NCBI GenBank assembly: GCA_035620395.1
Contig: DASPGW010000195.1
Coordinates: 1 to 37,487 of the forward strand
Length of the DNA stretch: 37,487 nucleotides
Direction: 5' to 3'
Origin: Desulfuromonadales bacterium
Lineage (GTDB): Bacteria; Desulfobacterota; Desulfuromonadia; Desulfuromonadales; DASPGW01
Both the position numbers and the translations under genes were made by a program. Under the pieces are notes generated by a model that searched no databases, was not told the DNA's origin, and saw nothing but the letters and a program-made list of their open reading frames with translations. This document shows, one piece after another, positions 32,197-37,487 of the stretch. Every line of letters begins with the position of its first letter. Positions within the stretch are counted from its first letter, which is position 1.

Positions 32197-33429
32197 GTGA
32201 GGGGTAAGGCGTTACTTCTGGCCCTCGACCTTGGCACCACCACTCTGGCCGGCCGCCTGCTCGGCCGGGACGGCGCGGTACTCGCCGAGGCGAAGAGGCC
32301 CAATCCGCAAGCGGTGCTGGGCAGCGATATCATCCGTCGGCTGGAAGCGTCTCTGCGTGGTGAGGGGAAGCGTCTGCAGACCCTGCTGGCCGAAGGGGTC
32401 GAAGCGGTAATTTCAGAGCTGCTGGCCACGGCCGGTGCGCCGCGCACGGCCCTCTGCGCCGCGGCCGCGGCCGGTAACCCGGGCATCTGTAGCCTGCTGC
32501 GCAACCTGTCCGCCGAGCCGATCCTTTTTCCACCGCATCGTCCGCAGGAGCGGCAGGGGGTATTCCTGCCTCCGACCAGCCTCGGCCTCGAGCTGCCCAT
32601 CCCCCTCTATCTGTTCCCCCTGGTCAGCGGCTATGTCGGCGGCGACCTGGTGGCCTTCCTCTTCGGTCAGCAACCCCACGCTCCCGGCAGTTTTTACCTC
32701 GACGTCGGCACCAACGGGGAGATGGCCCTCTACGACGGCAGACGCTGGTGGACGACGTCGGTGGCGGCGGGACCGGCCTTCGAGGGGGGCGAAATCTCCT
32801 GCGGCATGCCGGTGACGACGGGAGCGGTGACGGGTGTCCGCCTTGAGGGGGAGTCGATGCGATTGCAGGTGTTCGGCGGTGGCCCGCCCCGGGGCTTGGC
32901 CGGAAGCGGTCTGGTCGAGGCCGTTGCCGTCGCCCTGGAGGCCGGACTGCTCGACGCCTCCGGGCGGATCGTCGCGCCGGACGAGGTGACCACCAATCTC
33001 GTCCGTCATGTCGTCGAGACGCCTGCCGGGCTGGCACTGCGGCTTTACCGTGACGCCACCTGTGAGCTGCTGCTGAGCCAGCAGGACATCCGCAGTCTGC
33101 AACTGGCCAAAGGGGCGGTGCGAGCCGGCGTCGAGTGCCTGTTGCAGCGTGCCGGGCTCGACGCCGGGCGGCTTGGCGAGGTGGTAGTGACCGGAGCCTT
33201 TGGCTTTTCCCTGGCGCCGGTGGCTCTCAAAAGGGTTGCCATGCTGCCCGCAAACATGGTAGATAGGGTACGCTTCGTTCCCGGCGGCGCGCTCGGCGGT
33301 GTCGCCCGCCTGCTGTGTGAGCCGGAGGGCCCCGCCCGGGTGCAGGCTCTGGCCGACTCTCTGCAGACCTACCCGCTCTCCGGCACCCCGGCGTTTGAAA
33401 AAGCTTTTCTGCGTGCCCTCGATTTTTAA
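32197..33429 (+). CDS. ASKHA-domain protein of the RACo/DUF4445 type lacking a ferredoxin domain
   Basis: 410 residues from GTG 32197, with AGGAG 6 bases upstream. It has the acetate/sugar kinase-Hsp70-actin fold: LLLALDLGTTTLAGRLL (phosphate 1), FYLDVGTNGEMALYDG (phosphate 2) and AGPAFEGGEISCGMP. The C-terminal part includes LAKGAVRAGVECLL, VVVTGAFGF and FVPGGALGGVARLL. RACo-type proteins use ATP to reduce corrinoid proteins and normally carry an N-terminal [2Fe-2S] domain; that is absent here, so electron transfer would need a partner. It overlaps operonically with alr (3-base gap). No methyltransferase or corrinoid protein is in view, so the role is unknown. Confidence 0.85.
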   Translation: MRGKALLLALDLGTTTLAGRLLGRDGAVLAEAKRPNPQAVLGSDIIRRLEASLRGEGKRLQTLLAEGVEAVISELLATAGAPRTALCAAAAAGNPGICSLLRNLSAEPILFPPHRPQERQGVFLPPTSLGLELPIPLYLFPLVSGYVGGDLVAFLFGQQPHAPGSFYLDVGTNGEMALYDGRRWWTTSVAAGPAFEGGEISCGMPVTTGAVTGVRLEGESMRLQVFGGGPPRGLAGSGLVEAVAVALEAGLLDASGRIVAPDEVTTNLVRHVVETPAGLALRLYRDATCELLLSQQDIRSLQLAKGAVRAGVECLLQRAGLDAGRLGEVVVTGAFGFSLAPVALKRVAMLPANMVDRVRFVPGGALGGVARLLCEPEGPARVQALADSLQTYPLSGTPAFEKAFLRALDF

Positions 33430-33430
33430 C

Positions 33431-33456
33431 AAAAACCGCCTTCCAGACGGTTTTTT
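33431..33456 (+). terminator. Terminator after the ASKHA gene
   Basis: AAAAACCG (33431-33438) pairs with CGGTTTTT (33448-33455), loop 9, T run to 33456. Confidence 0.75.
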
Positions 33457-33505
33457 CTTGTTTCTGGATCGTGTAAACTCCTGATTTTAGTTGAAAGGAA
33501 TGCCC

Positions 33506-35071
33506 ATGGCCACCATCAAACGTGCCCTGATCAGCGTCTCGGACAAGACCGGAATCGTCGATTTCGTCCGCCAGTTGGCTTCTTTCCAGGTCGAGATACT
33601 TTCCACCGGGGGCACCGCCACCCTGCTGCGCAAGGAGGGGCTCGCCGTCAAGGACGTTGCCGAGTTCACCGGATTCCCCGAGATGCTCGACGGCCGCGTC
33701 AAGACCCTGCATCCGAAGGTGCACGGCGGCCTTCTGGGGATGCGCGACAACCCCGAGCACGTGGCGAAAATGCAGGAGCACGGCATCGAGCCGATCGACA
33801 TGGTGGTGGTCAATCTCTACCCCTTCGAAGCGACCGTGGCCAAGCCTGACTGCACCCTCGAGGACGCCATCGAGAACATCGACATCGGCGGACCGACCAT
33901 GCTGCGCAGCGCCGCCAAGAACAACCGTGACGTCACTGTCCTGGTCGACCATGCCGACTATGCGGCAGTCCTCGAGGAGATGAAGGCAAGCGGCGGGACC
34001 GTCGCGCGGGAGACCAACTTTCGTCTGGCGGTAAAGGTCTACCAGCACACCGCCGCCTACGACGGTGTCATCTCAAACTGGCTCGGCAAAAAGCTCTCGG
34101 CCGAGGATGCCGGGTTTCCGCCGACGCTGACCCTGCAGTTCAAAAAGGCGCAGGGGATGCGCTACGGCGAGAACCCCCACCAGTCGGCGGCCTTCTACGT
34201 CGAGAAGGAGCTCAAGGAGGCTTCTATCGCCACCGCCCGCCAACTGCAGGGCAAGGAACTCTCATATAACAACATCGGCGATACCGACGCCGCCCTGGAG
34301 TGCGTCAAGCAGTTCGCCGAGGGGCCGGCCTGCGTCATCGTCAAGCACGCCAATCCCTGCGGCGTAGCCCTCGGCGCCACCCTTCTCGAAGCGTACAGTC
34401 GCGCTTTTGCCACCGACCCCGAGTCGGCCTTCGGCGGCATCATCGCCTTTAACCGCGAACTCGACGCGGCGACCGCCAAGGCGATCTGCGACAAACAGTT
34501 TGTCGAGGTGATCATCGCCCCGAAGGTTTCCAGCGAGGCTTCAGCCATCGTTGCCGCCAAGAAGAACGTGCGCCTGCTCGAGTGCGGCGAATGGCCGGCC
34601 GCACCCGCCGCCCGTCTCGACATCAAGCGGGTCAACGGTGGCCTGCTGGTACAGGATACCGACCTCGAGCTGACCGCCGAACTCAAGGTCGTCACCAGGA
34701 GACAGCCGACCGCCAAGGAGATGGAAGATATGCTCTTCACCTGGCGGGTAGCCAAGTTCGTCAAGTCCAATGCCATCGTCTACGGCAAGGACGGTATGAC
34801 CATCGGCGTCGGCGCCGGCCAGATGAGCCGCGTCAATTCCGCCCGTATTGCCGTCATCAAGGCCGAACACGCCGGCTTGCAGGTGCCCGGATCGGTCATG
34901 GCCTCGGACGCTTTCTTCCCGTTCCGCGACGGGCTCGACAACGCCGCTGCGGCGGGGGTTACCGCCGTCATCCAGCCCGGCGGCTCGATCCGCGACGAGG
35001 AGGTCATCGCTGCGGCCGACGAGCACGACATCGCGATGGTGTTTACGGGCATGCGGCATTTTCGGCATTAA
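33506..35071 (+). CDS. purH: Bifunctional AICAR formyltransferase/IMP cyclohydrolase
   Basis: 521 residues from ATG 33506 (AAGGA upstream). It carries out the last two steps of de novo purine synthesis. The N-terminal MGS-like domain (1-200) is the cyclohydrolase: [41 protein letters not shown] and [15 protein letters not shown]. The formyltransferase domain includes [59 protein letters not shown] and [13 protein letters not shown]. All typical motifs are present. It precedes purD, with a 9-bp repeat in the spacer. Confidence 0.98.
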   Translation: MATIKRALISVSDKTGIVDFVRQLASFQVEILSTGGTATLLRKEGLAVKDVAEFTGFPEMLDGRVKTLHPKVHGGLLGMRDNPEHVAKMQEHGIEPIDMVVVNLYPFEATVAKPDCTLEDAIENIDIGGPTMLRSAAKNNRDVTVLVDHADYAAVLEEMKASGGTVARETNFRLAVKVYQHTAAYDGVISNWLGKKLSAEDAGFPPTLTLQFKKAQGMRYGENPHQSAAFYVEKELKEASIATARQLQGKELSYNNIGDTDAALECVKQFAEGPACVIVKHANPCGVALGATLLEAYSRAFATDPESAFGGIIAFNRELDAATAKAICDKQFVEVIIAPKVSSEASAIVAAKKNVRLLECGEWPAAPAARLDIKRVNGGLLVQDTDLELTAELKVVTRRQPTAKEMEDMLFTWRVAKFVKSNAIVYGKDGMTIGVGAGQMSRVNSARIAVIKAEHAGLQVPGSVMASDAFFPFRDGLDNAAAAGVTAVIQPGGSIRDEEVIAAADEHDIAMVFTGMRHFRH

Positions 35072-35078
35072 TGGCAGG

Positions 35079-35118
35079 TCTGTCCGACGGGTCGGACTCG
35101 TCCGACTGCTCTGACACT
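35079..35118. repeat. 9-bp tandem repeat, locus C
   Basis: Units TCCGACGGG, TCGGACTCG, TCCGACTGC and TCTGACACT (35083-35118), preceded by TCTG. It fills the purH-purD spacer up to the purD ribosome site. Confidence 0.75.
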
Positions 35119-35135
35119 TTCCAGGAGTTTTTTTC

Positions 35136-36410
35136 ATGAACATTCTCGTTATCGGCGGCGGCGGCCGCGAGCACGCCCTGGTCTGGAAGATTGCCCAGTC
35201 GTCCATGGTGGAACGCCTCTATTGCGCGCCTGGCAATCCCGGCATCGCCGAAATTGCCGAATGCGTGCCGTTGGCGGTCGACAGCATCGAGGGGCTGCTT
35301 GCCTTCGCCCGAGAGAAGGAGATTGGCCTGACCGTGGTCGGTCCCGAACTGCCGCTCACCCTTGGTATCGTCGACAGATTTCGTGCTGCCGGCCTCGCCA
35401 TCTTTGGTGCCGACCGGGCGGCGGCCCGCATCGAAGGGAGCAAGGCTTTTGCCAAAGATCTGATGGCCAAGTATGGTATTCCCACCGCCGCCTACGACAC
35501 CTTTGTCGACCGTGATCTGGCCGTCGGGTTTATTGAGCGACACGGTGCTCCCATCGTCGTCAAGGCCGACGGCCTGGCCGCCGGCAAGGGGGTGGTGGTC
35601 GCCGGCAGCGTCGAGGAGGCGATTGCCGCGGTCGACTCCATCATGCTCGGCGGCGCCTTTGGCGAGGCCGGCCGGAAGGTCGTCGTCGAGGAGTTCCTCG
35701 AAGGTGAGGAGGCCTCCTTTCTCGCCTTCACCGATGGCAAGGTCATCCTGCCGCTCGCCTCCGCCCAGGACCACAAGCCGGCCTACGACGGCGACCAGGG
35801 GCCGAACACCGGGGGCATGGGAGCCTACTCGCCGGCGCCGGTCGTCACGCCGGCCATCCACGAAAAAATCATCGAAACTGTCCTGCGGCCGACCATCGAC
35901 GGGATGGCGAAAGAAGGGTGCCCCTACCGCGGCATTCTCTATGCCGGGCTGATGATCAAGGACGGCGAGATCAAGACCCTCGAGTTCAACGCCCGCTTCG
36001 GCGACCCCGAGGCGCAGCCGCTGCTCGCCCGGCTCAAGTCGGACCTGGTGCCGGTGCTGCTCGCTTGCGCCCGCGGCGACCTTGCCGGTATTCCCCTCGA
36101 GTGGCACGACAAGGCCGCCGTCTGTGTCGTCATGGCCTCCGGCGGATATCCGGGCGACTTCGAAAAGGGGCACGCGATCCACGGTCTGGAAGTGGCGGCG
36201 CAGATCGACGATTTGATCGTTTTTCACGCCGGAACCGTTGCTCGCGATGGCCAGGTAGTTAATGCCGGCGGCCGCGTCCTCGGCGTAACTGGCCTCGGCG
36301 AGACGGTTGCCGCCGCAATCAACAAGGCCTATCAGGGGGTGCAGGCCATCTCCTGGAAGGGAGCCCACTACCGTACCGACATCGGCAAAAAAGCTCTCGG
36401 GCGAGACTGA
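35136..36410 (+). CDS. purD: Phosphoribosylamine-glycine ligase (GAR synthetase)
   Basis: 424 residues, with AGGAG 8 bases before the ATG. It joins phosphoribosylamine and glycine with ATP. The N-terminal part MNILVIGGGGREHAL and APGNPGIAE binds the substrate. The ATP-grasp domain has VVKADGLAAGKGVVV, VVEEFLEGEEASFLAF, QDHKPAYDGDQGPNTGGMGAYSPAP and LEFNARFGDPEAQPLL. Length and motifs are normal. In line with purH and purE. Confidence 0.98.
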   Translation: MNILVIGGGGREHALVWKIAQSSMVERLYCAPGNPGIAEIAECVPLAVDSIEGLLAFAREKEIGLTVVGPELPLTLGIVDRFRAAGLAIFGADRAAARIEGSKAFAKDLMAKYGIPTAAYDTFVDRDLAVGFIERHGAPIVVKADGLAAGKGVVVAGSVEEAIAAVDSIMLGGAFGEAGRKVVVEEFLEGEEASFLAFTDGKVILPLASAQDHKPAYDGDQGPNTGGMGAYSPAPVVTPAIHEKIIETVLRPTIDGMAKEGCPYRGILYAGLMIKDGEIKTLEFNARFGDPEAQPLLARLKSDLVPVLLACARGDLAGIPLEWHDKAAVCVVMASGGYPGDFEKGHAIHGLEVAAQIDDLIVFHAGTVARDGQVVNAGGRVLGVTGLGETVAAAINKAYQGVQAISWKGAHYRTDIGKKALGRD

Positions 36411-36481
36411 TCGGCCTGAAATCGCTGGCCCAAAGTCCAAAGTTCCATGGCTCTTTGACCTTTTTTCACGGAGAAAACTAA
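36411..36481. other. purD-purE spacer
   Basis: 71 bases with short repeated words (CCAAAGTCCAAAGTTCC). No terminator is seen, so purD and purE are probably co-transcribed. Confidence 0.35.
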
Positions 36482-37003
36482 ATGAGCGACAAACCCCTGG
36501 TTGGCATTCTCATGGGTAGCGACAATGATTATGAGGTCATGGTCGAGGCGGGGCGGGCACTGCAGCAATTCGGCGTCCCCTTCGAGATGACTGTCTCCAG
36601 TGCCCACCGCACGCCCGAGCGCACCAGTCGCTATGTCCGTGCGGCACAGGAGCGAGGACTCAAAGTACTGATTGCCGGGGCCGGTGCCGCCGCCCACCTC
36701 GCCGGGGTCGTTGCTGCCGAGACCACGTTGCCGGTGATTGCCGTGCCGATCGATTCCTCCTCTCTGCAAGGACTCGACGCCCTGCTTGCCATGGTGCAGA
36801 TGCCGGCGGGCATTCCGGTGGCGACCATGGCCATCGGCAAGGCCGGCGCCCGCAACGCCGGAATCTTCGCCGTGCAGATTCTGGCTGCCGCAGACGCTGA
36901 CCTGGCCCGCCGTCTCAGCGACTACAAGCAGGAACTGGCGGCCGCCGTCGAGGTCAAGGCCAAGACACTTCAGGAGCGCTTGGCCGCCGATTTTAAATCG
37001 TAA
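36482..37003 (+). CDS. purE: N5-carboxyaminoimidazole ribonucleotide mutase (class I PurE)
   Basis: 173 residues, with GGAG 9 bases before the ATG. It moves the carboxyl group from N5-CAIR to give CAIR. The motif ILMGSDNDYEVM (8-19) forms the substrate loop, SSAHRTPERT (about 40-49) carries the catalytic His, and LIAGAGAAAHLAGVVAA and MPAGIPVATMAIGKAGARNAG complete the site. Residues fit class I PurE, which needs PurK; no purK is visible here. Confidence 0.96.
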   Translation: MSDKPLVGILMGSDNDYEVMVEAGRALQQFGVPFEMTVSSAHRTPERTSRYVRAAQERGLKVLIAGAGAAAHLAGVVAAETTLPVIAVPIDSSSLQGLDALLAMVQMPAGIPVATMAIGKAGARNAGIFAVQILAAADADLARRLSDYKQELAAAVEVKAKTLQERLAADFKS

Positions 37004-37063
37004 TATCGCCATGTTTCACGAATGCCCTAGGGACGGAGCCGTGACCAGCGCCGGCGATTTCCC

Positions 37064-37090
37064 TTGACACAAAAAGCGGCGCTGTATTAG
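37064..37090 (+). promoter_or_regulatory. Possible promoter of resB
   Basis: TTGACA (37064-37069), 15 bases, TATTAG (37085-37090). A GGTTG/CAACC inverted repeat follows (about 37121-37152) in the leader. Confidence 0.35.
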
Positions 37091-37206
37091 CTTTCTAAAG
37101 ATTGACTTATGGATTTCAGGTTGTTGCGGCGCTTATACCGGCGGCTGCAACCGTCGCCGATTACCGCTGTATTTCACGAGGGCAACCCACTCCAGGAGAA
37201 GTAATC

Positions 37207-37487
37207 TTGAGCGCCAAGGATCGTAACGCCATCACCGCCCTTTGGGATTTTTTCTGCTCTCTCAAATTGACCATCATCACTCTTATTCTGCTGGCAGCCA
37301 CCTCGATCATCGGCACGGTCGTCCAGCAGGGTCGTACCCCCCAGGAATACCTGCAGGTATACAGTGAGTCGACCTTCCGACTCTTCGAGACGCTCGGCTT
37401 TTTCGACATGTATCACTCCTGGTGGTTCCTGGCCCTGCTTGGCCTCTTCTCGATCAACCTGATCGCCTGTTCGATCAAGCGCTTCCC
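37207..37487 (+). CDS. resB: Cytochrome c biogenesis protein ResB (N-terminus only)
   Basis: 93 codons from TTG 37207, open to the window edge, with AGGAG about 8 bases upstream. The sequence has SLKLTIITLILLAATSIIGTVVQQG (first membrane helix and the conserved start of ResB), then FETLGFFDMYHSWWFLALLGLFSINLIACSIKR (second helix). ResB works with CcsA to move and attach heme to apocytochromes in the system II pathway. The window supports this with a c-type cytochrome gene at 7.2 kb. ccsA would be expected just downstream. Confidence 0.92.
   Translation, partial: MSAKDRNAITALWDFFCSLKLTIITLILLAATSIIGTVVQQGRTPQEYLQVYSESTFRLFETLGFFDMYHSWWFLALLGLFSINLIACSIKRF

Noticed and set aside
29249-35118. 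CRISPR array
   Set aside because: Units are 9 bp, contiguous and without spacers; no cas genes.
35043-36440. 465-codon minus-strand ORF across purD
   Set aside because: Antisense shadow of purD in a GC-rich genome.

Overview
The window looks like chromosome from an anaerobic, GC-rich deltaproteobacterium of the Desulfuromonas/Geobacter type (Desulfuromonadia). Evidence: a periplasmic triheme cytochrome c7 of the PpcA family, a two-domain desulfoferrodoxin, PilZ/c-di-GMP proteins, a ThiE-ThiD fusion, and a ResB cytochrome c biogenesis gene at the right edge. Gene density is high on both strands. I see no phage, plasmid, transposase, integron or CRISPR locus.

Layout, left to right. 1-3.4 kb: a GH57/DUF3536 glycosidase (C-terminus cut by the edge), a small lipoprotein and an FKBP-type lipoprotein isomerase. 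3.6-7.1 kb: a REC-PilZ regulator, DUF924, a gamma-glutamylcyclotransferase-like protein, a stand-alone CHC2 zinc-finger protein, desulfoferrodoxin, a candidate small RNA and a short Sel1 protein. 7.1-10 kb: cytochrome c7 between strong hairpins, tRNA-Thr(CGU), a 42-codon ORF coupled to sfsA, and tmcAL. 10-14.6 kb: a lemA/TPM/TPM operon flanked by three inverted-repeat elements, rmuC, a DUF2845 protein and a small zinc-ribbon gene. 14.7-18.5 kb: a promoter-to-terminator interval that looks like an unannotated structured RNA, then clpS-clpA-aat. 18.7-25.5 kb: a PilZ protein, a DUF815 AAA+ ATPase, a THUMP rRNA methyltransferase, rpsU, a long-form GAPDH, class II aldolase and DUF3024. 25.5-30.9 kb: a ChaN-PDZ lipoprotein, speD, and thiC and thiED under a TPP riboswitch. 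31-37.5 kb: alr, a RACo-type ASKHA protein, purH, purD, purE and the start of resB.

Genes that work together: clpS, clpA and aat form a complete N-degron tagging and degradation set. thiED and thiC make the pyrimidine half of thiamine and couple it to the thiazole, with TPP-controlled attenuation. purH, purD and purE belong to de novo purine synthesis. gap and fba are divergent central-carbon genes. lemA and two TPM-domain genes form one envelope operon.

No large undescribed protein system is evident. The least explained signals are non-coding: two candidate small or leader RNAs (about 6510-6610 plus; about 14742-14903 minus), a 9-bp tandem repeat (TCYGAC plus three bases) at three spacers that also encodes the C-terminal tail of ThiED, a repeat that supplies both stop codons of two convergent genes, an attenuator-like hairpin in the gap leader, and a palindrome at the probable speD start site. 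Promoter, RNA and repeat calls were made by eye; nothing was searched or folded computationally.
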